From Diorhabda sublineata (Eukaryota > Arthropoda > Insecta > Coleoptera > Chrysomelidae), in assembly GCF_026230105.1 (NCBI RefSeq), contig NC_079477.1:439001-503000 (forward strand): 64,000 nucleotides of DNA. Reading direction: 5' to 3'. A program made the position numbers and the translations under genes. Numbering within the stretch: the first letter of the stretch is position 1; each line of letters opens with the position of its first letter. This document shows, in pieces, positions 49,225-60,659 of this stretch. Under the pieces are notes generated by a model. The model did not search any database. It had not been told where the DNA came from and saw only the letters and a program-made list of their open reading frames with translations.

Positions 49225-49640
49225 TTCCATTGATTATCTTGTAAAAGGAAAAAAATATCAACGACGTTTATTACCTGAATGTTTGAGCGAAGAAATCAAG
49301 TAAAAACGGCAGCATTTGGATAAGAAGAAAGAGTTTTAAAAAGATAATACGCCAGCTCACATATTCATAATTGAAATGTCCAAAATTAATTAACTAAAGT
49401 TTGAATTACTGTTTCATACACTATATTCACCAGATTTAGCCCCCTCGGATTATTTTCTGTTCCTAAACTTGAAAAATTAGCTAGGGGGTCAAAGATTTTG
49501 AGGAGCTTGATGTTTCTTATTATAAAAAGAGTTTCGGATTAATTGAAGAAGCTGAAAATTTTTAAAAATATCCATTATTATCAACAATACTAAAATGGAT
49601 GACATACATTGAAGAAATAATATTTTTATAACGAAATAAC
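49225..49640 (+). pseudogene. mariner transposase relic (C-terminal half)
   Basis: The plus strand reads IDYLVKGKKYQRRLLPECLS (about 49232-49291), then KKKEF-KDNTPAHIFI (middle catalytic aspartate), MSKIN-LKFELLFHTLYSPD followed by LAPSDYFLFLNLKN (about 49375-49475, last aspartate). It ends with DVSYYKKSFGLIEEA and a LKWMTYIEEI-like C-terminus near 49610. Several stops occur. The 123-codon minus frame 49489-49860 partly lies antisense to this end. Confidence 0.8.
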
Positions 49641-50273
49641 GTCTATTAGATCGAAATTTCTCAATAACTGGACTATACAGGGCATACATAAAACATTTAC
49701 GTACTTTTGTATTCATTTTCGAGATAATAAACTCTATCTCCGTGCCATTATCTTCTAAATGCACGTGTAATTCACGTGAATAACAGGCCGGAAATTGTTC
49801 GAAAAGTAAAACTTGAAAATTATTGCGAAAAACATTCAATTTTAGCACTACATTTTTCAAAATAACATAGCGCGTTCGGATTAAATCGAAATATAGAATT
49901 TTCGACGAAAAAATCGCCCGAAATTGTCACTCAAGATTGAGAACACAAAAAATTATATACCCCGAAAATATTTTGATCGATAGAGTCTTATAAACATTCC
50001 CGAATCAATAATTCCAGATCAGAATAGGAAACGGTAAAAATATGTAACAAAAAATAACTCTGGGGGTCAGATCTTGAGAATACGGTGGATGGTGAATCAA
50101 TTCGCAGTAAAATTCGTCATACTACACCTCGGTGTAGAAGGTGTTTTCTCCTTATCAATCGTCAATTCTCTATTCTTTCTGAATCTTCTCTACATGCTTC
50201 TACTTATTTTTTCCGTGGACGCCCTTTTTCCTTCGTCAATTCAGTCTGTATGTCCCATCTAAGACAAAAATTT
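49641..50273. other. No gene seen; short mariner trace near 50055-50100
   Basis: 'gggtcagatcttgagaatac' followed by ggtggatg at about 50065 looks like the antisense of a mariner P-P-Y-S-P-D-L-A-P region. Otherwise AT-rich sequence without features. Confidence 0.4.
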
Positions 50274-50455
50274 GGCTAAGAAGAAAGAGTTTCATCAAGA
50301 TAATGCACCAGGTCACACTTCAGTTATTGCAATGTCCAAAATTGATTAGTTAAAGTTTGAATTGCTATCTCATCCACCCTATTCGCTAGATTTATCCTTT
50401 TCGGATTATTTTCTGTTCCTAGGCTTAAAAAATTAGCTTGGTGGTCGATTCCATT
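50274..50455 (+). pseudogene. mariner transposase fragment
   Basis: The plus strand reads LAKKKEFHQDNAPGHTSVIA (about 50274-50333; middle catalytic aspartate intact in QDNAP), MSKID, a stop, LKFELLSHPPYSLDLSFSDY followed by FLFLGLKN, a stop and LGG. It is closely related to the copy at 49.3-49.5 kb (shared K-K-K-E-F, M-S-K-I, L-K-F-E-L-L and the stop after MSKI[ND]) and may be a second copy of the same subfamily. Confidence 0.8.
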
Positions 50456-50684
50456 CGACCCATCTTAGCTTGACCGTGCAGTACTTGATAACTATGACTT
50501 CGTATACGGTATCCAGGAGATTATTGACTGATTAAGAACCAAATATTCAATTATGAGCTGAATTAATTTTTTTTCTATTTTCAAAACGTCTTCAATCTCA
50601 CAATTTCCCAATGTGCGGGCGTCTAAAAAACTAAGATTTGAGGTTCCGATAATAAAAAGCATTTTGTTTATGATCTATTCAGAA

Positions 50685-50690
50685 TTTATT
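50685..50690 (-). promoter_or_regulatory. Poly(A) signal of the CRAL-TRIO gene
   Basis: AATAAA on the minus strand, 28 bp past the TAA stop codon at 50720-50718. Position and spacing fit the 3' end processing signal of this gene. Confidence 0.6.
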
Positions 50691-50717
50691 GAAAAATCTC
50701 AATTTTTTACTTTATAT

Positions 50718-53700
50718 TTAATCTGTTTCTAGTTGTTTGAAATTGCCGTAATAACCCAACAGTTCATCGTTGTCAAGTTTTTCTGCTCTGAGCGCTTCGT
50801 TTACTTTCATCGTTTCTAATTTATCGAATCTATCTTTGTACTGGAAATACTTTGCTTTCATCATCTCTGTAACAAAATGATTGAAAAACTATTAGTACGC
50901 CAATACTTTATCCAGTTCTTTGAGCCGGTTATGAAGGCTCGAAGGACCAGAAAACTATTTTCGGTCGACAAAAGGTTATTCACCTGTCAGTTCCTCGAAA
51001 GATTTCTGTTTACCGCCATAGTCGCTTGGCAGTAAGTCCAAAGAAACGTATTTGGTCAAACTTTCAATATTCTGGTGGTGATAAATCTAAAATATATATT
51101 ATATAAAACGAGAAGAATTCACTTTTAATACATATCTACCCTATCTCTCAGTTTTTTGCTTAACAAACTTTTGAAAATTGTCATTAAACCTTCCAAATAT
51201 GACGGAAGTTTCAGGAAATGTGCCTGTTGTATTCGGTTACTTTGAACTTGCTGAAATAATAATTAATTATAGTAATTTACGCGAGTTGTGGAAAGAGTCC
51301 AAGTACCTGAACGACGAAGGTCCATTTTTTCAATAAAGTTGGAGTTATTTGTCTGGAAAGAGATAATTTGACGTTTGAATAATCGAAAATATATACATCG
51401 CCCATCACCAAATCCTCATGCAACCTTATTTCTTGTATATGATTCAAACCGCTCGCAAACGCTTTAACCACGTCCATTTCGTTAACATCCCCATCTTTAG
51501 TCTTTGTCACAAATATTCTGAAGAATGTTGGTGTCAATTCGGGTATAAGAACAATAAAACTAAAATAAACAAACATTTTTTTCGTCATTAACTGTTGTTT
51601 TCACTTTGGAATTAACCTCGTTCAAGCTTCTCCATTTCGGAAAGAAATTAATAAATAAATGATAGGTGAACCCCCTCTGCAGCTCTATTACTACCAATTT
51701 CCAACGAAACAAAAAGAAGATTCAGATCTATCAACAGAAACTTGCGTTGAAGTTGAGTTTCGAAAGAAAAAAGGTTTGAATTGATTGCTTGTAATCCATC
51801 ACTCGAATTGTTTGCTACTAGATGATGTCGATTGATAACACCAGTTACCTCTGGCTTATAAACCCACGATGTTGTCCAACCATGACAGAAGCTCCATCCA
51901 TAGCCAACGAAATGACGTTTGGAAATCGATTTTTCCTTAAAAAAATCACTAAGGTCCATTAAATATCGATTCACCTCTAGAAATTCGTTTTCAAAGTTTT
52001 CGCGAACAATAGCTTTTCATCAATTTCTTCATCCATAACAAATCGATACCAATAATAATGCTTTATTGCAGATAACTTTCCACATGGAATCTCATTTCAT
52101 CAAAACGTTTTTATACAGTGCTGTTACCCTAAAGAATCCCTTTGATTGAGTGTACGGCTTTCCATATATTGTGAGCCATCATCGTTGTTAGTGCACGTTA
52201 AAACTTACGATTGGAAATCTCCATTGTTTGTCACATCTCCTGTGGACTCCTAGTGACCCATCTGGACCACTTTGAGGATGCTACCACCTACTCATACTAA
52301 ATTTATGTAAACTGTTTTCCAGAAAATAATAGTGAGAAGCAAAATCAATGAATTCTAATGCAGTTGGGCTTAATTTTATTACAACAATGGATGGTACAAA
52401 ACTTATTGTTTCAAAAGCGTTTTTAAATAATAAATAAATATTTTTCCTCCGGAATCCTGGAGCTTTTTTTTGAACAAGTTTCTCGCATGAATTGTGGTCA
52501 AGGTCAAGCAGATTCTACTGGTTTTTTCCTCTTCGGATTCATTCTTTCGACTGAATCCGTTATTATGTATAATAATAACCTTTTATCTAACTTTTTTCCT
52601 TCATAAATACATCTGCTGAATGAGTTTGGTATGTTGTGTCTTATTTAGAACTCGGGCTTCACTTCTTAAAGGTTTTAACACTGTTTTATATGAGTTATTT
52701 TTTTGAAATGTTTCGAGTTAACATTTCTTTGAATCTACTACCCAAAATTCGAAAAAGTATCCCATGTATTTGTTCCTAACCTCAAAATTTTCACCCTGAA
52801 ATGTGTTTATACACTCATAAATATTTTGAAACGCGAATAACTGGAAAACTAAGAGGAATTCGTAAAAAACTATTCATACGAAAAATGTAGAGCACAAAGT
52901 TTTCTATAAAAAAGGTCTCTAGTAATTTTTTCGTTGGAGTTACTATTTCTGAGTAAATCTCCCTCAACGTCGAAAGCGGACGCTCCGCTCCGGCTCTCGG
53001 ATTTTCGAAATTTTGGATCGCGAATAACTCGAAAACTAAGAAGAATTCGAAAAAAACTATTCATACGAAAAATGTAGAGCACAAAGTTTTCTATAAAAAA
53101 GGTCTCTAGTAATTTTTTCGTTGGAGTTACTATTTCTGAGTAAATCTCCCTCAACGTCGAAAGCGGACGTTCCAGCTTTCGGATTTTCGAAATTTTGGAT
53201 CGCGAATAACTCAAAAACTATGAGGAATTCGAAAAAAGCTGCCTTAATAAAAAATGTAGAGTATGAAATTCTCTAGAAAAAAGTATTCCAGGTATTTGTT
53301 CCTAACCTCAAAATTTTCACCTTGAAATGTGTTTATACACTCATAAATATTTTGAAACGCGAATAACTCGAAAACTAAGAAGAATTCGAAAAAAACTATT
53401 CATACGAAAAATGTAGAGCACAAAGTTTTCTATTAAAAAGGTCTCTAGTAATTTTTTCGTTGGAGTTACTATTTCTGAGTAAATCTCCCTCAACGTCGAA
53501 AGCGGACGCTCCGGCTTTCGGATTTTCGAAATTTTGGATCGCGAATAACTCAAAAACTAAGAAGAATTCGAAAAAAACTATTCATACGAAAAATGTAAAG
53601 CACAAAGTTTGCTATAAAAAAGGTCTGTAGTAATTTTTTCGTTGGAGTTACTATTTCTGAGTAAATCTCCCTCAACGTCGAAAGCGGACGTTCCGGCTTT

Positions 53701-55144
53701 CGGATTTTCGAAATTTTGGATCGCGAATAACTCAAAAACTATGAGGAATTCGAAAAAAACTAATCATACGAAAAATGTAGAGCACAAAGTTTTCTATAAA
53801 AAAGGTCTCTAGTAATTTTTTCGTTGGAGTTACTATTTCTGAGTAAATCTCCCTCAACGTCGAAAGCGGATTTTCGAAATTTTGGATCGCGAATAACTCA
53901 AAAACTATGAGGAATTCGAAAAAACTGCCATAACAAAAAATGTAGAGTATGAAATTCTCTAGAAAAAAGTATTCCAGGTATTTGTTCCTAACCTCAAAAT
54001 TTTCACCTTGAAATGTGTTTATACACTCATAAATATTTTGAAACGCGAATAACTCGAAAACTAAGAAGAATTCGAAAAAAACTATTCATACGAAAAATAT
54101 AGAGCACAAAGTTTTCTATAAAAAAGGTCTCTAGTAATTTTTTCGTTGGAGTTACTATTTCTGAGTAAATCTCCCCCAACGTCGAAAGCGGACGTTCCGG
54201 CTTTCGGATTTTCGAAATTTTGGATCGCGAATAACTCAAAAACTATGAGGAATTCGAAAAAAACTGCCATAACAAAAAATGTAGAGTACGAAATTCTCTA
54301 GAAAAAAGTATTCCAGGTATTTGTTCCTAACCTCAAAATTTTCACCTTGAAATGTGTTTATACACTCATAAATATTTTGAAACGCGAATAACTCGAAAAC
54401 TAAGAAGAATTCGAAAAAAACTATTCATACGAAAAATGTAGAGCACAAAGTTTTCTATAAAAAAGGTCTCTAGTAATTTTTTCGTTGGAGTTACTATTTC
54501 TGAGTAAATCTCCCTCAACGTCGAAAGCGGATTTTCGAAATTTTGGATCGCGAATAACTCAAAAACTATGAGAAATTCGAAAAAAGCTGCCTTAATAAAA
54601 AATGTAGAGTATGAAATTCTCTAGAAAAAAGTATTCCAGGTATTTGTTCCTAACCTCAAAATTTTCAGATATTTACGAAATGTTCACTATATAGAAGCAA
54701 ATATATATCAATTGCGGGAATACTTGAGATAAAATCTTAGTTTATATCTTCGAAATAGGAAATTCAGCTCAAGAATTTACCAAAATAAGTACTCACGCTG
54801 TATTATCTACCAATATCATTTTATCCGAACATGGGTGTAGGTTACGATAAACTTCTGGTACAAGATCACGTGACGTATAATACATATCTATATGCTGTTT
54901 GGTTTTTTCTATACTAAACTTGCAATTGACCAAAATAAATTCTATCATACAGTCATCTGTAAAAAACAAACGATATAATTGGAAAATTCCATTTAATTTT
55001 CCACTTACTCGGAATTTCTGGGAGATGTTTTTGAGTTTCCACCCATTCTCGAACGATTTTAATATCTTTGTAAACTTCTTCTTTAGATTTACCCCAAAAT
55101 TTTCGCACTTGGTCGCGATTTGTTTTTAAAAAATCCGTATCCAT
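50718..55144 (-). CDS. CRAL-TRIO domain protein (alpha-tocopherol transfer protein-like)
   Basis: Six exons, 303 residues: 55144-55009, 54956-54797, 51559-51307, 51250-51140, 51086-50984, 50866-50718. Every intron begins GT and ends AG, and the phases (1, 2, 0, 0, 1) join without loss. The start is ATG at 55144. Residues 1-75 form the helical CRAL-TRIO N-terminal domain (REWVETQKHLPEI near 32-44). The lipid-binding CRAL-TRIO fold covers about 100-245 (LIPELTPTFFRIFV; GDVYIFDYSNV; IYHHQNIESL) and ends in the family signature LLPSDYGG (238-245), then a charged tail (LLGYYGNFKQLETD). The length is normal for insect members. Such proteins are cytosolic carriers of hydrophobic ligands (tocopherol, retinoids, phosphoinositides); the ligand cannot be read from sequence. 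Introns are 52-117 bp except intron 2 (51560-54796), which holds a hAT relic and satellite. No TATA box seen. The gene looks intact. Confidence 0.9.
51640..51990 (-). pseudogene. hAT transposase relic inside intron 2
   Basis: Minus-strand frame 51974-51648 reads SDFFKEKSISKRHFVGYGWS, where intact proteins have F-F-x-E-K-x-I-x-W-x-N-x-V-G-x-x-T-D-G-A. It continues PEVTGVINRHHLVANNSSDG (compare H-C-V-I-H-R-H-H-L-V-A-K-x-L-S-D-x-L) and ends INSNLFSFETQLQRKFLL (compare L-F-x-x-L-C-x-E-x-x-x-x-F-Q-R-L-L-L). The T-D-G-A catalytic block is shifted out of frame and lost. It lies in the same orientation as the host gene and is too diverged to be an exon of it. Confidence 0.6.
52741..54668. repeat. Composite satellite block 1 (in intron 2)
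   Basis: Two related sub-units alternate. Sub-unit A (about 187-197 bp) contains 'aaaaatgtagagcacaaagt', 'ggtctctagtaattttttcg' and 'ctccctcaacgtcgaaagcg'. Sub-unit B (about 150 bp) contains 'aaattctctagaaaaaagta', 'ccaggtatttgttcctaacc' and 'tgtgtttatacactcataaa'. Both end in 'gcgaataactcgaaaactaa'. A+B gives a composite period near 340 bp (cctaac at 53301, 53987 [two periods], 54326); some A units are doubled. Minus-strand frames beginning MSYSRSKISKIRK arise from the repeat and are not genes. Confidence 0.95.
55009..55144 (-). other. Exon 1 and start codon of the CRAL-TRIO gene
   Basis: ATG at 55144-55142 opens MDTDFLKTNRDQVRKFWGKS. The donor is CCGA|GTAAGT (55008-55003) and the acceptor of exon 2 is TTACAG (ends 54957), leaving a 52-bp intron. 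An out-of-frame ATG lies 5 bases upstream (ATGAGATGG). No satellite sequence lies within 1 kb upstream. Confidence 0.85.
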
Positions 55145-55419
55145 CTCATTCGAGTCAAAATTGAAGTAAAATTAATATCGATTGCGAACGCGTGTTATTT
55201 AAATTTAGTTGTAATCTCAAACATTGTATCATATTGACTTTTATCACGTTTTCAAAAATTTGCAATCATTAAAATTATCGCTAAGCAATAATCAAAAATA
55301 TCAATAAACTTGTACATACAGAAAAGTTCGTAAAAATACAAATATTTTTCAGTTTAAAATTATTACAACGGGTCGTTATAATTTTTATGATAACTCAAAT
55401 AAAAAAAAATTATTAAAAT

Positions 55420-55535
55420 CCATGGATTAGATGCTTTTCCAAACCAAATCCCGCACTTGGTCAATGGGAATCATGTCTGGCGAGTTGCTGGCCACGGTAA
55501 CTAAACCGAATTCAGTTTCGTCTGGAAAAAGTTGA
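55420..55535 (-). pseudogene. Possible Tc1-like transposase scrap
   Basis: The minus strand reads LVTVASNSPDMIPIDQVRDL followed by VWKSI (about 55505-55430). N-S-P-D-M-x-P-I-x-x-x-x-D-L matches W-P-x-x-S-P-D-M-N-P-I-E-H-V-W-D around the last catalytic residue of Tc1-type transposases. Too short for a firm call. Confidence 0.4.
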
Positions 55536-55539
55536 TTTC

Positions 55540-56089
55540 TCTATACATTGAGTTGGGATACAGTTTCTGTGAAAAAAATAAGAAACGATTGTGTTGGTAA
55601 AGCTTAGAATCCAAATTCAAATTAATATTTCATTACAATTTTCTTCTGATTGGTACATAGAGATGATTAAACATCGAAATCGGGGTTTTATTGTTTTTGA
55701 ATTACCTGCGGGATTAAATTCACGTAGGAATCCCGAAGGGACAAGTAGTTGAAAAGTTCTAGGACACGATAATTTGTCTTAGAGTCAGCAAACCTAACCA
55801 AACAAGATGAAAATTCTGATTTCCAAACAGTTTCCTTCATAAAATAACATTTACAATAATGTAAATATCAAACTTTAGATAAATTTAAACGATTCCACGT
55901 GAAGTAATTTTCATTTTTCAATACCAATACTTTTGAGGGGTGAAATATCCAATATTTGCGGAATGATTCATTATCCATCTTCCACACAGCTGTTCAACGA
56001 TCCCGACAAGAAACTCGAACCACCCGACAACTCCTGAAAAACTCTATTTTTTTTTTCTATTTTGTTTTAATTCGCTGAAAGTTGAAAAA
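55540..56089. other. No gene seen
   Basis: AT-rich DNA without recognisable features. Confidence 0.45.
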
Positions 56090-56480
56090 ACGATTGTTTT
56101 TAACGAGGGTTGCTACTGAATTTTTGGAAAACAAATATTTATAATTGGATAAAAAATATTCTCCATTAAAATCGATACACTTTTGTATGCGTTTTTACAA
56201 ATTTTCCATCCCGATTGAGTTACCAAATAAGAACAAATCAATGGGAGCTAAACAAGGACTGTACGGTGGATGACCCATCAATTCGATGTTTTGACTGTTT
56301 AAAAACGTTTTTAATCGTGGGCGTACCGTCCAAAACAATGAAATATTGAATGTATTTGAGTGGAGATAAAGTCTTCAAATATGTTTTAATCTCACTGTAT
56401 GGCAATGTCAGATTTGACATATTCATATCAGTGTTGCCATATCTTAAAACTTAGGTTAGGTTAGTTACTCCATTTTCGGT
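56090..56480 (-). pseudogene. mariner relic (C-terminal end with 3' terminus)
   Basis: The minus strand reads ELMGHPPYSPCLAPIDLFLF (about 56290-56231; last catalytic aspartate changed to Cys in SPCLAP), then KRIQKCIDFNGEYF (about 56196-56155; compare R-M-Q-K-C-I-x-x-x-G-E-Y-F-E). It ends at a terminal repeat 'attcagtagcaaccctcgtt' (about 56120-56101). Upstream (56410-56480) looks like a mariner leader rather than coding sequence, so most of the transposase is deleted. Confidence 0.7.
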
Positions 56481-57244
56481 AAGTTTCGTGTACTACTGTC
56501 GAATGTGTCAAATTTTATATAGTTTCGATAAAAAATCAAATTTTGACATCTTATTCTTTATTTTTGAGTGGAAAACTATGTTGAAAAATGTTATACACTC
56601 TCAATTCAATTAAATATTTGAATTTTGGAAAATGTCTAGCGATCCAATTGATCTAATTTCTTATTTTAAATAACTATAATGATAATTGGACGGTTTCCAA
56701 ACTTAAAATTAATCGGAGATCAATACTTCAACGATATTAATTTCGAAAAAATATCGATACCGAAAAAAAGGTCGTACATTTTTCGTCGCTTTAGAAAACA
56801 TCGTACTGCCTGAAAGTAAATGTCCTCTCTAAGTTTTAATGACGGTGAGAAAGTGTCGGTTTTGAATAGAAACGAAAGAAAATTTAAAACTTTTGGCGGG
56901 CGTTGACAGTTGAACAGGAAAAAAATGGCTTTTAAATTAGTGGTGTTGAAGAGCAAATGCATGGGACTCAAAAACTTAAAATAAACATCCTGATTGTTGT
57001 CGAGCGCCTCTACTTGGGGGCCCAAAGCGATGTTTTACGTAGATTAACCGAAAACGCATTTTCAAAACATTTTAATACTGTCCAAGTAAACTGTTATAGC
57101 GATTCCTCGACGTATTTATTTTTTATAACGCCTTTTCGATGGTTTTTTCAACTTTTACTCCACATTTATCAATAATAATGAAGACGATTCTATAACAGTT
57201 AATAGTATAGGTAATTGGGCGCTTTTGATTTTCTATTTTTTCAG
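56481..57244. other. No gene seen
   Basis: AT-rich sequence. Antiparallel frames at 56720-57025 and 56957-57175 are unrecognised. Confidence 0.45.
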
Positions 57245-59128
57245 AGGTTTCTACGGGCTCGGGTTTTCGAAATTTTGAAACGCGAATAACTCGAAAACTA
57301 AGAGGAATTCGAAAAAAATTGTTCCAACAAAAAATGTAGAGCACAAAGTTTTCTATAAAAAAGGTCTCCAGTAATTTTTTCGTTAGAGTTACTTTTTCTG
57401 AGTAAATCTCCCTCAACGTCGAAAGCGGACGCTCCGGCTTTCGGATTTTCGAAATTTTGGATCGCGAATAACTCAAAAACTATGAGGAATTCGAAAAAAG
57501 CTGCCATAACAAAAAATGTAGAGTACGAAATTCTCTAGAACAAAGGATTCCAGGTATTTGTTCCTAACCTCAAAATTTTCACCTTGAAATGTGTTTATAC
57601 ACTCATAAATATTTTGAAACGCGAATAACTCGAAAACTAAGAGGAATTCGAAAAAAACTATTCGTACGAAAAATGTAGAGCACAAAGTTTTCTATAAAAA
57701 AGGTCTGTAGTAATTTTTTCGTTGGAGTTACTATTTCTGAGTAAATCTCCCTCAACGTCAAAAGCGGACGTTCCGGCTTTCGGATTTTCGTTATTTTGGA
57801 TCGCGAATAACTCAAAAACTATGAGGAATTCGAAAAAAAATGCCATAACAAAAAATGTAGAGTACGAAATTCTCTAGAAAAAAGTATTCCAGGTATTTGT
57901 TCCTAATCTCAAAATTTTCACTTTGAAATGTGTTTATACACTCATAAATATTTTGAAACGCGAATAACTCGAAAACTAAGAAGAATTCGAAAAAAACTAT
58001 TCATACGAAAAATGTAGAGCACAAAGTTTTCTATAAAAAAGGTCTCCAGTAATTTTTTCGTTGGAGTTACTATTTCTGAGTAAAACTCCCTCAACGTCGA
58101 AAGCGGACGTTCCGGCTTTCGGATTTTCAAAATTTTGGATCGCGAATAACTCAAAAACTATGAGGAATTCGAAAAAAACTGCTATAACAAAAAATGTAGA
58201 GTACGATATTCTCTAGAAAAAAGTATTCCAGGTATTTGTTCCTAATTTCAAAATTTTCACTTTGAAATGTGTTTATACACTCATAAATATTTTGAAACGC
58301 GAATAACTCGAAAACTAAGAGGAATTCGAAAAAAACTATTCGTACGAAAAATGTAGAGCACAAAGTTTTCTATAAAAAAGGTCTGTAGTAATTTTTTCGT
58401 TGGAGTTACTATTTCTGAGTAAATCTCCCTCAACGTCAAAAGCGGACGTTCCGGCTTTCGGATTTTCGAAATTTTGGATCGCGAATAACTCGAAAACTAA
58501 GAGGAATTCGGAAAAAACTATTCATACGAAAAATGTAGAGCACAAAGTTTTCTATAAAAAAGGTCTCTAGTAATTTTTTCGTTGGAGTTACTATTTCTGA
58601 GTAAATCTCCCTCAACGTCGAAAGCGGATTTTCGAAATTTTGGATCGCGAATAACTCAAAAACTATGAGGAATTCGAAAAAACTGCCATAACAAAAAATG
58701 TAGAGTATGAAATTCTCTAGAAAAAAGTATTCCAGGTATTTGTTCCTAACCTCAAAATTTTCACCTTGAAATGTGTTTATACACTCATAAATATTTTGAA
58801 ACGCGAATAACTCGAAAACTAAGAAGAATTCGAAAAAAACCATTCATACGAAAAATATAGAGCACAAAGTTTTCTATAAAAAAGGTCTCCAGTAATTTTT
58901 TCGCTGGAGTCACTATTTCTGAGTAAATCTCCCTCAACGTCGAAAGCGGACGCTCCGGCTTTCGGATTTTCGAAATTTTGAATCGCGAATAACTCGAAAA
59001 CTAAGAGGAATTCGAAAAAATCTATTCATACAAAAAATGTAGAGCACAAAGTTGTCTATAAAAAAGGTCTCCAGTAATTTTTTCGCTGGAGTCACTATTT
59101 CTGAGTAAATCTTCTTCAACGCTGAAAG
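57245..59128. repeat. Composite satellite block 2
   Basis: Same A and B sub-units, same orientation and same 339-340-bp composite period as block 1 (cctaa at 57563, 57902, 58241), lying 2.1 kb upstream of the CRAL-TRIO start codon. Some sub-units differ from block 1 by fixed changes (ggtctgtag, aacgtcaaaag), so the two blocks have partly diverged. Minus-strand frames of 61-135 codons here are repeat-derived. Confidence 0.95.
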
Positions 59129-59634
59129 CGAAACGAAAATTTAATCCAATTCACGTTCCACACGCTCATGGTAACTGCTCTAACTCTTGGAAAACTATTT
59201 CGTTTTCAAAAAATCAAAATGCATCATGATGGTTGAGATCTCTATTTTGTATAAGGGTAAGCTAGTTTAATTTTCGAAAATCCTGCGATATACAGTCCAT
59301 CACTCGCACAAGCAAATCCGACGAACAATCCAATACTTTTGAGTTTCAAGTCCCAAAATTTCGAAAATCCGTGTTCCTATTTTAGATAAATGATTCTGAA
59401 AGTTTTCTCTATAAGTACTTAACATTCTGTAAGTCTTGAATCGACAAATTTTAACGTAAAGACACGAATAGGAAAACGGTTTATGATTTAAGTCTTGTAC
59501 TGCACAGAGAATGGAGAGAATTTCATAAATATTCAGAGGCACTTCTCCTAAGTTAATTCAATAACAAAACACAAGCCAAACTTGATAACTTCCAACGCGG
59601 TAAGTAAAAAAAATTACAACATTGTCACGACGAA
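59129..59634. other. No gene seen
   Basis: AT-rich sequence between satellite block 2 and the foldback element. The 80-codon minus frame 59300-59542 is unrecognised. Confidence 0.4.
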
Positions 59635-60570
59635 AAAACACAACAAAAAAATACATATGGAAATTGTTTTAAAGAAATATTGTTAAATAAACCGCGTGCT
59701 ATAAAAAAATTGTTTAAACTCAAACATCAAACGAATCCCGCCACATGCGCCTTCGCCAAATTTTAAAAATCAATTGTAGCTGGACAGGGCCGGCTTACGG
59801 ACCAATTTCGCGAACTTATTAGAATCAGTTCCTTGTATTTAAATGAATTTTCAGATTATCGACTTTTGGATTATACAGGGTGTCCCAATTCTTCAGTATC
59901 GACATAAACTGTGGAATTTTAAATGGAACGCCCTATGTTTTAGTGCGTTTTTTGATTTAGTGGTAACAACAATTAGTAAGTTTCATGAGACTTCCTTATT
60001 TTATTTTCTCATTTACAAAATGAATTTTGAAACTCAAATTTTATAGAATTTTCATGATTTTTAAATCGAGTTTCGAATTTCACAAGCAACGAAATCTCAT
60101 TTTTTTGTAATTTCTGAGGATTTTTATGATTTTTTTTTAAATTATAATATACAGGGTGTACCATTTAAAAAAATGACTTTATTATTCACAAAATTCACAA
60201 CTCATACAGTAAAAAAGAACCTCAGTATTATTCTATACTTAGAAATCACGAAAATTCGATAAACTTATGTTTTTAGTTTCAAAATTCATTTTGCAAATGA
60301 TGCCAGTTAGGACTGACGTCGATACCGAAGAACTGGGACACTCTGTATAATCCAAAAGTCAATAATTGAACAATTCCTTCAAATACAAACAACAAATTCG
60401 CGAAATATCCTGCTCAGCTACAATGGAATTTTAAAATTTGGCGAAGGCGCATATGGCGGGATCCGTTTGATGTTTGAGTATAAACAATTTTTTATAGCAA
60501 GCGGTTTATTTACATTGTTCCTTTCGAATAATTTCCAAGAAGGTTTATTCATTTTGTTGTTGAAGTTTTT
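59635..60570. repeat. 0.94-kb foldback element
   Basis: Two inverted arms of about 300 bp or more flank a less symmetric centre near 60105. Matching landmarks are 'aaataaaccgcgtgctataa' (59686) with the inverse of 'ttatagcaagcggtttattt' (60491-60510), 'gcgccttcgccaaattttaa' (59746) with its inverse at about 60433, and 'acttttggattatacagggt' (59862) with its inverse at about 60341. Arm identity is about 80-85 percent by eye. The element contains ACAGGGTGT near 59875 and 60154, like the ends at 37.2-38.2 kb. No coding capacity. Confidence 0.8.
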
Positions 60571-60659
60571 TAGGTTTTGAGAAAAGTATATGGGTCACGA
60601 AAATATGGAAATATGCAAACAAGAAGTAGAATTTCAGTTGAGAAAATTATTTTTTCCTC

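Noticed and set aside
49489..49860. 123-codon minus-strand frame
   Set aside because: Its C-terminal part is antisense to a mariner C-terminus and the rest has no recognised domain.
52870..59119. Many minus-strand frames beginning MSYSRSKISKIRK or similar
   Set aside because: All lie in the composite satellite; starts and ends track the repeat units and differ between copies by frameshifts.
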